Assembly: GCA_041665525.1 (NCBI GenBank)
Contig: JBAYIS010000012.1
Location: forward strand, 1 to 64,000
Length of the DNA stretch: 64,000 nucleotides
Origin: UBA8401 sp041665525
GTDB taxonomy: Bacteria > Bacteroidota > Ignavibacteria > UBA10030 > UBA8401
Reading direction: 5' to 3'
Shown in pieces: positions 54,975-64,000 of this stretch. How positions within the stretch are numbered: the first letter of the stretch is position 1; every line of letters starts with the position of its first letter. Both the position numbers and the translations under genes were made by a program. Below the pieces are notes generated by a model. The model ran no database searches and was not told the origin of the DNA. It saw only the letters and a list, made by a program, of their open reading frames with translations.

Positions 54975-57041
54975 CTATTTCATCAATACCAGCTTCTTTG
55001 TTTTCATCTTCCCGTCGAATTGGAGCCGTGCAAAATACGCGCCGCTGGCGATATTCTTTCCGTCGAACACAACAGTGTAATATCCTGCCTCCTTCACTTC
55101 GTTCACCAGCACAGCGACCTGACGCCCTGCTTCATCATATACTGCAAGCGTCGTCATTCCGTTCTGCGGGATCTGATAACCGATCGTGGTCGATGGATTG
55201 AACGGATTCGGATAGTTCTGTTCAAGAATAAAGAGCTCCGGCGAGGTGCTCACGGATAGTTCGATCTCCCGTGAGTACGAGAACTTTCCGTCATTGTCGA
55301 TCTGTTTCAATCGATAGATATATGTCCCCATGGAGAGATTCTTGTCCATATATGAATATTCTCTTGGTGTATTGCTCGTTCCGTTCCCGGGGACGAAGCC
55401 GAGTGTAGACCATTGCATTTTTTTTGACAGCTCATTCACCCGGGTTTTGCGTTCGATCTCGAATCCGTAGTTCTTCACCTCCGTAGCGGTATTCCATCGT
55501 AAGACCGCGTTGCGCCATTGGGGACTTCCGTTGAACGATGCCATTTCCACCGGCAGCACCGCCGTAGACCCCTTCACGATATAGAATGAATTGAACGTAC
55601 CATTGCTTCCCAGAACGAGATCCATGAGCCCGTCTCCATCGGTATCAGCGGCCGTTACCGAAGTTGCATTCGGTCCGGACGAATATTCCGTTTTTGCGCC
55701 GAATGTTCCATTCCCGTTGTTCTTTAACAGAGATACCGTAGCATTGGCGTAATTCACCGTGGTAAGATCGAGATCTCCATCTCCATCCATGTCGGCTGCG
55801 CACATATCGACAGGTTTCGTATCCACCAAATAGAACTCGGTGTCGTTGAAACCTCCACCGTTATTGATCAATACGGACACATTGTTCCCGCCGAAATTCG
55901 CTGTCGCCACATCGATATCTCCATCACTATCCAGATCTGCTGCGATCACAGACCGCGGATATTCTCCCGAGCGATATTCATAGAAATAATTGGTGCCGCT
56001 GAAATTGCTGAATGTGCCGCTCCCGTTATTCTTCAGGACGGTGACTGCGCCGCTGCCGGGAATGGGTGATGTAAGTTCTTGATCTCCTTCTGTTGCAAGG
56101 ATAAGATCCACATCGCCGTCGCTGTCTATATCAGCCGCGGTCAATGCGCGAGGTGCAACGCCTGCGCTGCTGTCGACGGATGCACCAAAGGTGCCGTTGC
56201 CGTTGTTCTTCAATACGGATACCGTTCCGGCAGAGTAATTCGCTGTAGCAATATCATTATCTCCGTCGCCATCAAGATCAGTGGATATCACTGCGATCGG
56301 ATGGTGTCCGGTTTGATAGAAGGCAATACTCTCGAATGAGAAATTGCCGTTGTTTCTCCATACGGTGACACCATGATTTTGGTATTCTGCCGAAACAAGG
56401 TCCAGATCGCCGTCACCATCCAGATCGGCAGCGCGAATGTCATAGGGAAGTTTTCCTGTTCCGGTAAGGAGGACGGGAAATTCGAATGTCTCATCACCGT
56501 TGTTTTCCACTGCGGTAACCACACCATCCCGATAGTTTGCCGCTGCAATATCGGCATCTCCATCACCATCAAGATCGGACACGGCAAGGGAGAACGGGTC
56601 GTAGGCATCAGCAACGATCCATACCGGACTCTCCAGCGAGTTCCCTGCTCCGGAGGCAATGATGAACATCCAACTGTACCCCGTAACGAGTGGAGTCCCA
56701 CCGATGTTCGTGATACCGGTTGTCAATGTCACGGTGACTGCCTCACCTGTCATGAAGTTGGCAACGGGATCGAAGGTCATCGTATTGGTACCGGCGTTGT
56801 ATGAGATTGTTCCGGAATGTCGTCCGCTCTGCGATCCGGTGACGAACACAGTCGCGTTGGCGGTGAAGGTGCCGCCGTTCATTGCCTCATTGAACGTAAC
56901 GGTCAGGGAAGTCGAAGCACCGACGGCGTTCGCATGGCGGGATGGAACGGTCGACACAACAGAAGGCGCAGCAGTGAGCATTGCCGCACAGAAATGGAAA
57001 AGGTGAAGGAAAAGGAAAAGAGAGCGGTTTTGTAGACCCAC
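54975..57041 (-). CDS. FG-GAP propeller protein with Big_5 domain and T9SS sorting
   Basis: A 688-residue secreted protein: signal peptide about 1-25, an Ig-like Big_5 (SbsA) domain (about 27-130: PSVVSTVPSRHANAVGASTS, TFNEAMN), then a calcium-binding beta-propeller (about 150-480) with seven DxDxDGDxDxxxA loops (DLDGDGDADIAAA, DIDSDGDVDLILA, DTDGDGLMDLVLG and four more). A fibronectin-like linker follows (LPVEMASFNGSPQW, YGFEIERK), and a T9SS sorting domain closes it (NYPNPFNPST... to LVLMK). FG-GAP propellers of this kind display ligand-binding surfaces; the target is unknown. It ends in its own terminator. Confidence 0.9.
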   Translation of the reverse strand: MGLQNRSLFLFLHLFHFCAAMLTAAPSVVSTVPSRHANAVGASTSLTVTFNEAMNGGTFTANATVFVTGSQSGRHSGTISYNAGTNTMTFDPVANFMTGEAVTVTLTTGITNIGGTPLVTGYSWMFIIASGAGNSLESPVWIVADAYDPFSLAVSDLDGDGDADIAAANYRDGVVTAVENNGDETFEFPVLLTGTGKLPYDIRAADLDGDGDLDLVSAEYQNHGVTVWRNNGNFSFESIAFYQTGHHPIAVISTDLDGDGDNDIATANYSAGTVSVLKNNGNGTFGASVDSSAGVAPRALTAADIDSDGDVDLILATEGDQELTSPIPGSGAVTVLKNNGSGTFSNFSGTNYFYEYRSGEYPRSVIAADLDSDGDIDVATANFGGNNVSVLINNGGGFNDTEFYLVDTKPVDMCAADMDGDGDLDLTTVNYANATVSLLKNNGNGTFGAKTEYSSGPNATSVTAADTDGDGLMDLVLGSNGTFNSFYIVKGSTAVLPVEMASFNGSPQWRNAVLRWNTATEVKNYGFEIERKTRVNELSKKMQWSTLGFVPGNGTSNTPREYSYMDKNLSMGTYIYRLKQIDNDGKFSYSREIELSVSTSPELFILEQNYPNPFNPSTTIGYQIPQNGMTTLAVYDEAGRQVAVLVNEVKEAGYYTVVFDGKNIASGAYFARLQFDGKMKTKKLVLMK

Positions 57042-57292
57042 ATGACCTCCAATTAGTGAAGATTGTTATCTGTGATTCCTTAGCGTAAGGATAGTATTTC
57101 TAAGGTCTAAAATCAACCAAGTTGTCCGATTTTGAAGGGGGGGGTGGGCAGAAACTCCGGAAATCAATTCTCTCATTCAGTTGTCCGACTGTTCCAACGG
57201 GATGGCTTTCTCGAAGGACTACTTCGTAGTGCCATTGTACTATCGGACTCAAATCAATGAAAAGTTTCTTAGTCCATTATTTAACAATACTT
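57042..57292. other. Gap with a G-run
   Basis: No gene is seen. It contains a G-tract of nine or so at about 57136, likely slippage-prone, and the third TGTCCGACAGT-type repeat. Confidence 0.4.
57182..57248. repeat. TGTCCGACAGT repeat, copy 3
   Basis: Ends TTGTCCGACTGT and ACTATCGGACT. The inside has CCAACGGGATGGC and CTTCGTAGTGCCATTG as in copy 1, with a few changes. It is followed by ATCAATGAAAAGTTTC. Confidence 0.75.
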
Positions 57293-57852
57293 CTATTCAC
57301 TCAATTGCTCATTAACATCTTCAAGATCAAAGCCCTCCGGATCATACTCCCCCAGCCATTCCAATAACTCTTTATTCTCTCTCAACTTCGGTTATTTGAT
57401 CGCTTCAAGAATATCTTCATACCCCGGAGTTCCGCCGCAATCTTCCGGTGGACACGCTCGTTTCCCATCCACACAACTGGGTATCTTCATCCCCTTTTCA
57501 AGCGGGAGGATCTTTTTGAACTTCACCACATGCACCCATGAATCGCCGAAATCATATTCATAGAAAATATTCTTTGGTAGCCCATCTACGATATTTGCTA
57601 ATTTTACGACTCGGGCTTTTAACAACTCGTCTGGAAATTCCTCATCCGGTTCACCAAAACGCAGATTCCCAATCCTAAATTTATACAAATGTACATTCTG
57701 CGATCCCATGCTAACCTGAATAACATCGTGCAATTCGGCGAGTGTGTAATCGGAAGGGACAAGAACTCTTCGCCAGATGGGGGTTTGATCTCTTTCAATG
57801 TGATCTTCATTTGATAGATGGCACGAGAGTCAATGGGAATGATGTTTTTCAT
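57293..57852 (-). pseudogene. Broken pRiA4 ORF-3-like gene
   Basis: About 185 codons of a plasmid pRiA4 ORF-3 family protein (function unknown; often found with mobile DNA). The start (IYQMKITLKEIKPP) is in one frame. The continuation (IWRRVLVPSDYTLAELHDVI, IFYEYDFGDSWVH, GKRACPPEDCGG) is in another, so one base was lost or gained in a C-run near 57779. A TAA at 57392-57394 then interrupts the frame before the conserved end (WLGEYDPEGFDLEDVNEQ). Two independent lesions mean the gene is inactive. Alternatively, sequencing errors could explain the frameshift but not the stop. Confidence 0.85.
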
Positions 57853-58073
57853 ACGTTTTCGACACGAAAGAACGATTTGGTAGATGCAAGCGTATTGGGA
57901 ACAAAGTTGTCTGTGTAAAGCAAAACGTGTTTTACTGTATACAATTATTCTCTTCTACATTAACCGCACAACAATAAATGCAGAAAACTTTTACATTACA
58001 GAAAACGATACGGGATTATCGGACAGTCGCGGGATAGGAATACATACGGCAGAAGAACGTATCTCTGATTGCT

Positions 58074-58856
58074 TCAGCCGATTGAATTCAATATCGCTCC
58101 AACAGCAACTGCAACCCCGACACTTGCTGATGTTCCCAGCAAATAATATTCGGCGAAATGTTGTTTGTCGAGTTTCGTATATCGCGCAATGGATTTTGCC
58201 GCGACAGAGAATGCTACCGCTTCATAACTTCCAGCCAAAACAAATGTCAGAATAAGGAGCCACTCCACAATTCCTATCATTTCTCCTGCGTTTTTCAATT
58301 CCAAAGATTCCTGGTCGTTCTGTTGTGAAGTATTCGACGTTGGTTTGTCAGGAATCATAGCATCCGTAAAGATCTTCGGCACTTTATTGAGCAATCCCTT
58401 CACCAGCATCGTTCCTCCATCCAACACGATCAAATAACCGATAGCGTACAGCAGATATTTTGGCGTTTGTACGTGTTTCCCTGAAAAGAGGTGATTCCAA
58501 ATATCCGTAAAGAATTGACAAACGACGATGGAAGCACTGAACTGGTAGAGCACAAACAATGCGATGAGTACCACCGCGTTTTTCAATAAATATTTTTCCA
58601 ACCCCGTAGGGTCTTTTTCATCTGCCCAATGGGTTACTTTTGCCAATAGCACATAGAACAGCGCGAAGATGGTGGAAAGCAACAGCATATACCAGGAAGC
58701 GTATTTGATACTGGCGAGCAACACTGTCACCAAGAGTGCACTCCCTTGATACCAGATATTTCTGCCGTGTAGTGAGAAATACCGTGCAAAAGCAAACTCA
58801 AACAATGCAAACCCGAATGCATACAGCAAGGTAAATTCTAGTTGCTGTGACATCAT
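58074..58856 (-). CDS. DUF3307-like membrane protein
   Basis: A 260-residue inner-membrane protein with about six hydrophobic segments. The C-terminal part (ELKNAGEMIGIVEWLLILTF, FSVAAKSIAR, FAEYYLLGTSASV) resembles the DUF3307 family end, which is often encoded next to SatD proteins. The N-terminal half has several Tyr/Phe-rich helices and a polar loop at about 160-185. The function of the family is unknown. ATG 58856 follows AAGAGGTATTC. It lies downstream of the SatD gene on the same strand, separated by the three palindromes. Confidence 0.7.
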   Translation of the reverse strand: MMSQQLEFTLLYAFGFALFEFAFARYFSLHGRNIWYQGSALLVTVLLASIKYASWYMLLLSTIFALFYVLLAKVTHWADEKDPTGLEKYLLKNAVVLIALFVLYQFSASIVVCQFFTDIWNHLFSGKHVQTPKYLLYAIGYLIVLDGGTMLVKGLLNKVPKIFTDAMIPDKPTSNTSQQNDQESLELKNAGEMIGIVEWLLILTFVLAGSYEAVAFSVAAKSIARYTKLDKQHFAEYYLLGTSASVGVAVAVGAILNSIG

Positions 58857-58904
58857 GAATACCTCTTATTCATAAGCGAGAATTATTCAATATTTTGCAC
58901 ATTT

Positions 58905-58986
58905 CACAACTCTTTTGGGTTGTGAGCACACGATTACAACCTTTTTGGGTTGTGGTTCGCCAAATACAACGTTATTTGGGTGTAAC
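58905..58986. promoter_or_regulatory. Three 20-bp palindromes at 30-bp spacing
   Basis: CACAACTCTTTTGGGTTGTG (58905), TACAACCTTTTTGGGTTGTG (58935) and TACAACGTTATTTGGGTGTA (58965) start exactly 30 bases apart. All share ACAAC-N(6-7)-TGGGT. They lie between the SatD gene and the membrane-protein gene, the last overlapping the SatD stop. Likely a repeated operator, perhaps for the HTH of SatD. Confidence 0.7.
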
Positions 58987-59619
58987 TTGTATTTTCTCAA
59001 ACGATTGAAAATAACGAAGGAGTCCTTCTACCAATTCATCGAGCTCTTTCACCGAACGAGATGAGATCGTTTTAGAGATATTTTGTTGAGAAGTTTTCAC
59101 TATTTCTGCTATTTCAGTTTGTGACTTGTTCATCTTATGCAGTTTCATGATGAGCTTTTGTTTTTCCCCCGCCTTTTTCCATCTTCTCTCTATGACTCCA
59201 ATCGTCAGGTTCACTAAGTGTGAGGAAGGATGATCAAAATCGTATAGTACCTCTTGACCCGATTTCTTTGCCGCAATCAATGCCGCTCTGGCGCGATAAA
59301 AGCACTCTCCATCCATTCCAATTGCTGATTGTGGGTTTACTTTTGTCGCAAGAGTTCCTATTCCTATGCCGAACGCAAATGGGATATCCTTCATAATATC
59401 TTGAAATCGCCGAACGATGTGATAACTCATCGCAGGAGTGTTCAACAATCCCTGGAATTCATCCCCGATGGTGATCAAAAACTTTGACGCTATCTCACGT
59501 TCAAATTCTTTGTTAATAGCATTGATAGCATCGCCGAACAACAGTTGCGCCTTATTCCGGTTTCGCAATTCGCGTGATTTGTTGATGTCGCCGATAATGG
59601 CACAGTATTGTTTTTTCAT
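58972..59619 (-). CDS. SatD-family protein with HTH
   Basis: A 215-residue protein of the SatD family: N-terminal nucleotide-cyclase-like ferredoxin fold (AIIGDINKSRELRNR, then LITIGDEFQGLL, about 1-130) and a C-terminal helix-turn-helix (about 160-185: NKSQTEIAEIVKTSQQNISK). SatD was first named in the acid-tolerance operon of Streptococcus mutans; its biochemical role is unknown. The ATG at 59619 follows AAAGGTGAGT; the GTG at 59625 is an alternative. It is 50 bases downstream of the methylase gene and may be co-transcribed. The HTH makes it a candidate binder of the palindromes just downstream. Confidence 0.82.
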   Translation of the reverse strand: MKKQYCAIIGDINKSRELRNRNKAQLLFGDAINAINKEFEREIASKFLITIGDEFQGLLNTPAMSYHIVRRFQDIMKDIPFAFGIGIGTLATKVNPQSAIGMDGECFYRARAALIAAKKSGQEVLYDFDHPSSHLVNLTIGVIERRWKKAGEKQKLIMKLHKMNKSQTEIAEIVKTSQQNISKTISSRSVKELDELVEGLLRYFQSFEKIQVTPK

Positions 59620-59669
59620 ACTCACCTTTTGATGGTAAACCCCCTCAGTCTTCCGCTACAATTTTGTTT

Positions 59670-61721
59670 TTATTTCTTCCGCTCCAATTCTTCACTATCA
59701 ATCACTATTTCATCCCCCGCAATATTTCGAATCTTCATTTTGAATTTGTTCGTATTGAGCCGATACACTCCGCGGATTTTATCTTTAATACCTGCTTTGT
59801 CTTCTACATCAAGATCACTTGTCCACACATTTTTCTTTAAGGTTGTATCAAATTGCACGGATTCGATAAGTTCTAAACCAGATTTGCTGATAGTAATTTT
59901 CCGTTGTTTTGTTTTGGTTCCTGCATTGCTCTCTTTTTCATCAAACAACTCATCATCACTTTGTTTTTTTACTTTTTTGGAATTGAACTCGTCAACTTTT
60001 GCCTTTAGATAACTGCTGAAGTATTGCTTTATTTCCACCTTCCACCATTTGCCGTCTTTTTTCATTTCTACTTCAGCATTGTCCGGAGTAAAAAGCATAT
60101 CGGCTTTTTGACCGAGAAGGTCATCAAGACTGATTAATTCTACTTTGAGGTTCGACTTGCCGCTTTTTCGTATTTCTGCATTAATATAGTTTTGGTCTAC
60201 ATCTAACTCTTTTGTTGCATATATAATTTTCACCCCTTCGGCATCTTCAGATGATTCTTCAATTTGATAGATTTCTTCCAATATTACATCGACAAGTTGT
60301 TTAGTCAGTTTTTTATCAAGCCCAATAAATTTTAACGGTAAAAATGACCCTTTTGATCCTGCAATTCCACCATCCCAAAAGTCTCCTAATCCTAATTCTA
60401 TTCGATTTTTAAAACCATCTACCAAACTAAAAATTTTTGCAGCAGTTTGTGCGGGATTTCTAAAAAGACGAACACCATCATTTATCTTTAATAAATCAAA
60501 TTCTGCACCAGTTTCTACCAATCTGTCTCTTGTAGTCTGAATAGCGTTAACACCAATATCGCAGGATATAAATTTTTTACCTAGATCGTTGGCTACTTTT
60601 GCTGTTACTCCACTACCACAAAATAAATCAGCAACAATAAAATCTGATGTATTCGAATTTGTATTTAATATTCTTTCAAGTAAATCTTCACTTTTTTCAG
60701 TCGAATATTCATTTTGGAAAGAATATGCAGAAATATCATCCCATAGAGAATCACATAGGGTTTCTTCAGACGCAGGGATAAAGTACTCTGGTTTTCCAGT
60801 TTTTGAATGTTTTCTAATAAAATCTAATTTTTCTCCGGTTTCAACCCAATATTCTGTTAAGGTTTTTTTGTTCGCAAATTTTTCTTTCCATAGTTCATAA
60901 TTTCTTATGGCAGCTTTTGTTTTAGGTAATTCCCATCTCCAATGATTATTAACTGCGGGATAAAATCCAAACAATTCGTAGTCCATACCCTTTCTAAATC
61001 CTGCTGCTTCAAATGAGTGCCATCTTTCATCCTTTTCTTCTTCTTTCATTGGCGGCAAATACTTCACCTCATCACCAATTGCATACACATAAATCATATC
61101 TGTAGCATTGTTTAATGTTTTAACTAATTCTCTTTCCCGCACATTTTTTTTTATTCTTTTTACAATGATTTCATTTCTAAAATTCTCTTCACCAAAGACT
61201 TCGTCCAATAATATTTTCACATAGTATCCGATATGCCAGTCGAGATGAAGAAAAATACTGGCTTGGTCTGACATAATGTTTTTGATGGCTAAAATGCGTT
61301 CATAAAGCCAATTTAAATAGTCTTCTTTTTGCCAAATGTCACCGTACATAATTTCTTCACCAATACATGCGTCTTCAGTGTCAAAGTGGGTTTTCCCGCC
61401 ATTACGTAAAGAAATCTTTTTGGCATAGTTCGCCCCGCTGGCAAACGGAGGGTCAATATAAACCAGATCAACTTTAATATTTTGAGACTTTAAATAAGCG
61501 CAAGCCGAAAGACAATCCCCATGAATAAGCAAATTTCTGAAATCGGAGTTTAACTCCTTTTGTTTTTCAGCATCGAGCAATGAGGCGTTCTTTTTCTGCC
61601 GCACCTCCTCTACAACTGTTGTTTCAAACAGTTCCACGGTATCGGGCATTCTGCGTCCCTGGAAATTCAGAAGCGCTTGTCCTTTTGCAGGTGTTAGATT
61701 ATAAAAACGGGGTTCTTTCAT
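59670..61721 (-). CDS. Type III-like DNA methyltransferase (Mod)
   Basis: A 683-residue N6-adenine or N4-cytosine methyltransferase of the beta class: motif IV DPPF at 90-93 comes first, and the AdoMet motif I (FCGSG, about 370) follows, as in type III Mod proteins. The N-terminal LLIHGDCL and the LHLDWHIGYYVKILLDEVFG segments also fit. The target-recognition region lies between the motifs. The C-terminal about 200 residues (ENAEVEMKKDGKWWKVEIKQ, then a lysine-rich part) are extra. Its start is 6 bases after the res stop, so they form one operon. Modification protects host DNA from the adjoining Res enzyme. Confidence 0.9.
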   Translation of the reverse strand: MKEPRFYNLTPAKGQALLNFQGRRMPDTVELFETTVVEEVRQKKNASLLDAEKQKELNSDFRNLLIHGDCLSACAYLKSQNIKVDLVYIDPPFASGANYAKKISLRNGGKTHFDTEDACIGEEIMYGDIWQKEDYLNWLYERILAIKNIMSDQASIFLHLDWHIGYYVKILLDEVFGEENFRNEIIVKRIKKNVRERELVKTLNNATDMIYVYAIGDEVKYLPPMKEEEKDERWHSFEAAGFRKGMDYELFGFYPAVNNHWRWELPKTKAAIRNYELWKEKFANKKTLTEYWVETGEKLDFIRKHSKTGKPEYFIPASEETLCDSLWDDISAYSFQNEYSTEKSEDLLERILNTNSNTSDFIVADLFCGSGVTAKVANDLGKKFISCDIGVNAIQTTRDRLVETGAEFDLLKINDGVRLFRNPAQTAAKIFSLVDGFKNRIELGLGDFWDGGIAGSKGSFLPLKFIGLDKKLTKQLVDVILEEIYQIEESSEDAEGVKIIYATKELDVDQNYINAEIRKSGKSNLKVELISLDDLLGQKADMLFTPDNAEVEMKKDGKWWKVEIKQYFSSYLKAKVDEFNSKKVKKQSDDELFDEKESNAGTKTKQRKITISKSGLELIESVQFDTTLKKNVWTSDLDVEDKAGIKDKIRGVYRLNTNKFKMKIRNIAGDEIVIDSEELERKK

Positions 61722-61727
61722 AGTAAG

Positions 61728-64000
61728 CTACAAAGTGGTGAGTAAACGACGCAATGCTTCCAAATGTTTTTTGAAATCATTCTTTCCGTCTTCATCAATA
61801 AACGTTTCGTAATGGAAATTTGGGTTGTGTTTCAGGAACACTTCTTTGACGAATTTTTCTTTTGCTCTAAATTCATCATTGTAATATGTTCGTGCTTTTG
61901 TTTCCAGGATCAACACTTTAGTAATGGGACTTTTACGCTTTGCATCTTTTCGTTTTACAATTAAAAAGTCGGGCGTATATATTCCAATATCCGTACGGAT
62001 AAAAAAGTTTTGCAGTCGATCGTCTTTATAGCCATTGTAATACACCTCTAAGTTCTTTAATTCTCCTACCTGCAGCATTTCCAACAATGCATTTCGTTCA
62101 AAATCGGAATCCATTCTATATGGGATGTAATTAAAACTGACGTCGTTTTTATCCAATTGAGCATCGTCAAAATCTTCGTCAATACGCTCAGGCCGCTTTT
62201 GCATGCGAAGAACATCTTCCCGTTTGATGTGAGGAACAAATTTTCCGCCTCCATACGGTATTAACGGTGTTGGATTCATATTCCATTCCAACAATTCAAT
62301 CTCTGTTGTTTCTTCTATCCTCTCGATATGGTATGAGATTTCACCGGAATAACACGAAGCGACAAACCGTGCAACTTCCCTTAATGTCAACACTGGATGA
62401 ATCTGAATCCACGAGAGATGTGAAGTAAGTTGATTATAAATTGCTGTGAGCTCTTTGTGCGAATCGCGAATAATTTCAAACTCAGAAAGTCTTCCATAGG
62501 TTGCACGTGCAACATCATACACAAAATCATGGAAAGAATATTCGTTAACGGTAATTGGTGTAATCGTTTCTGAAACACGATTTGTTAAACCGGCCTTGCC
62601 AATTGTTGATTGTTCTTCGGTTGGGTTATATGGAAATTGTTTGAGAATCTTGAGAAAATCAAAATTCTTGAGGTTTTTTGTAAAATCGATTGTTTCAGTT
62701 TTTTTAACAATTTCTATGCGTTTCAATATTTGTTTGTACTGTATTTTCCCCAGTTTTGGTTTACGAACTCGGACAGGAAGGGCAAATTCATTATGCGGGG
62801 AAAGATCTTTGATGGATAAATTGTAATTTTCCTGTAATTCGTTATCGAGCGTTTCATAATTGCCCGGTTCAAGATAAATCAATGCTCTTTCTTTTGAAGA
62901 ATCCTCTACTTCACGCAGACATCTGCATGTTGTTTGCAGAACGAAGTTTTTTGTTGTCCGTTGTCTTGGAAGCACTACTCCGGTTAAACTTTTGCAATCC
63001 CATCCTTCGGAACCAATTGCCACCAAAAGAATCACCCGTTTATCAGAATACGGTTTATCAAGATTGTTGAAAATTGCGAGACTCTCTTTCGGTAATTCGT
63101 ATTTTTTATTTTCCTTTGTGACATCGGAATAGAAACGGAATATTTCGCCTTCTTTCCCTTTACGGTATTTTTTGTACCACTGTTGAATCGTAGGGAGTAT
63201 TTCTTCGTTCAACTTTACAATTGAGGGACAATAGAAAGCAATCTTGCTTTTCGTTCCATTACCATATGTAAGATCATAGTTTGAAAAAAAATCAGTCAGC
63301 GATTTTTTAATAAATTCATTTTCTCGAATATTGATGGACTTGATATCGGGAATCTTTAGGAACTTGCCAATACCATCCGCTAATGAATAGTTGTAAACAA
63401 TATCCTGAATTTGATTCAATTTGATTGCAGACTCATCAATCAGTACACTGTTCTTGATATATGGCGTTCCAGAAAGCCCAAGGACAGAAACAACATTGGA
63501 ATGTTGATTCAGGATATTTACTGCTTGCCGTAGTTTTTTTTCACCATCACCGTTTTTCCCGTAGGTATGGTGCACCTCATCTAGAATGACGCTGAGAAAC
63601 GGAATTTGCGACATCCGTTCGCGCAATTCATTTGTACCTTTAATTTCAGCTGCCTTCTTTGCGTCATAAAATGCACTGGAAACATCTAAATACATTTGTT
63701 CGCTTGGATCGATGCGTTCGAGTACGACCTTTTCTGCGTTTGTGATAAATACTAGTCCAAAGTCTTTGGTTTGAGTAAGCCTGTTTACTTTTTCAAGATT
63801 AGGATTATTCCCGTGCAGTTTATCCCTTCGCTTGGAACTTAAACTGTCTAAAATTTCAATGTGCACAATCTGTTTTAAACGTTCAGCTTCTTTTGTAGGC
63901 AGCACCCATTCCGGATGGAAATTTTTTATCGTTTGAAGTGATGGTAGAATAGCAGTTTTTGCAGCCTGTGGGGCGAAAACAACAAAATTATGCGCAAATC
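61728..64000 (-). CDS. Type III restriction-like helicase/nuclease (Res), 5' end outside window
   Basis: At least 757 residues; the frame stays open to the window edge (FAHNFVVFAPQAAK upstream of any start), so the N-terminus and Walker A motif are missing. The SF2 DEAD-type helicase core shows ILDEVHHTYG (motif II), LGLSGTPY (motif III), and QTTCRCLREVE (motif VI). The C-terminus ends in a PD-(D/E)xK nuclease: PDFLIV, then LILETKA. Type III enzymes cut after ATP-driven translocation between two sites. Res precedes mod here, while most type III loci have mod first. The enzyme is probably active, judging by intact motifs. Confidence 0.9.
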   Translation of the reverse strand, partial: FAHNFVVFAPQAAKTAILPSLQTIKNFHPEWVLPTKEAERLKQIVHIEILDSLSSKRRDKLHGNNPNLEKVNRLTQTKDFGLVFITNAEKVVLERIDPSEQMYLDVSSAFYDAKKAAEIKGTNELRERMSQIPFLSVILDEVHHTYGKNGDGEKKLRQAVNILNQHSNVVSVLGLSGTPYIKNSVLIDESAIKLNQIQDIVYNYSLADGIGKFLKIPDIKSINIRENEFIKKSLTDFFSNYDLTYGNGTKSKIAFYCPSIVKLNEEILPTIQQWYKKYRKGKEGEIFRFYSDVTKENKKYELPKESLAIFNNLDKPYSDKRVILLVAIGSEGWDCKSLTGVVLPRQRTTKNFVLQTTCRCLREVEDSSKERALIYLEPGNYETLDNELQENYNLSIKDLSPHNEFALPVRVRKPKLGKIQYKQILKRIEIVKKTETIDFTKNLKNFDFLKILKQFPYNPTEEQSTIGKAGLTNRVSETITPITVNEYSFHDFVYDVARATYGRLSEFEIIRDSHKELTAIYNQLTSHLSWIQIHPVLTLREVARFVASCYSGEISYHIERIEETTEIELLEWNMNPTPLIPYGGGKFVPHIKREDVLRMQKRPERIDEDFDDAQLDKNDVSFNYIPYRMDSDFERNALLEMLQVGELKNLEVYYNGYKDDRLQNFFIRTDIGIYTPDFLIVKRKDAKRKSPITKVLILETKARTYYNDEFRAKEKFVKEVFLKHNPNFHYETFIDEDGKNDFKKHLEALRRLLTTL

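Noticed and set aside
58905..58986. Short CRISPR array (30-bp period)
   Set aside because: Only three units, the inter-unit DNA is about 10 bases, and no cas genes are present. Palindromic operators fit better.

Overview
The window reads as a chromosome segment from the Ignavibacteria/Chlorobi side of the Bacteroidota superphylum. Seven predicted secreted proteins end in the type IX secretion (T9SS) sorting domain with the YPNPFNP signature, which is abundant in that group. A UpxY-type NusG paralogue and ordinary sigma70-like signals fit too. The species cannot be told from the sequence alone. No rRNA or tRNA gene was seen.

1-5.4 kb: a chromosomal integron. A tyrosine recombinase with the IntI-specific insertion (4425-5396, +) faces away from an array of at least six cassettes read on the minus strand. 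Five attC sites (104-264, 761-924, 1344-1510, 2276-2436, 2666-2831) share arm pairing with compensatory changes and one constant unpaired base. The array carries a HEAT-repeat-like secreted protein, a low-molecular-weight tyrosine-phosphatase-like protein, a trypsin-like protease, and two related cassettes without an ORF beside attI (about 3068). Unusually, a NusG/RfaH-like antiterminator gene (3365-3880, -) sits between intI and attI and points into the array. A 20-copy octamer repeat (3935-4094) lies just upstream of that gene.

5.4-22 kb: an Asp-box (BNR) T9SS protein, a DUF2062 membrane protein, two small paralogous proteins of unknown function, an SLC13-type anion transporter, then three plus-strand T9SS cargo genes including a GH13 alpha-amylase. 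Gene-poor gaps hold dispersed repeats and four MITE-like elements with related terminal inverted repeats (a fourth-copy locus lies at 33.6 kb).

22-29 kb: a TetR-TolC-membrane fusion protein-RND efflux operon with a perfect 14-bp palindrome as likely operator. The 5' end of the RND pump gene is duplicated upstream around an inserted repeat.

29-37.4 kb: single housekeeping or accessory genes: a B12-binding radical SAM protein of the HpnP/BchQ type, a DUF2238 membrane protein, a lone receiver-domain protein, an alpha/beta-hydrolase lipoprotein, a diheme cytochrome c lipoprotein and an S9 serine peptidase.

37.6-57 kb: surface proteins on the minus strand: a 4051-residue giant with seven LamG domains and two seven-bladed FG-GAP propellers, a small T9SS protein, a DUF1566-like lectin-fold protein and a single-propeller T9SS protein. 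A plus-strand bifunctional glutamate formimidoyltransferase/cyclodeaminase interrupts them. A palindrome-ended repeat recurs three times between these genes.

57-64 kb: a broken pRiA4 ORF-3-like gene, a membrane protein plus SatD-family pair separated by three palindromes at exact 30-bp period, and a type III-like restriction-modification pair in res-mod order, with res running off the window end.
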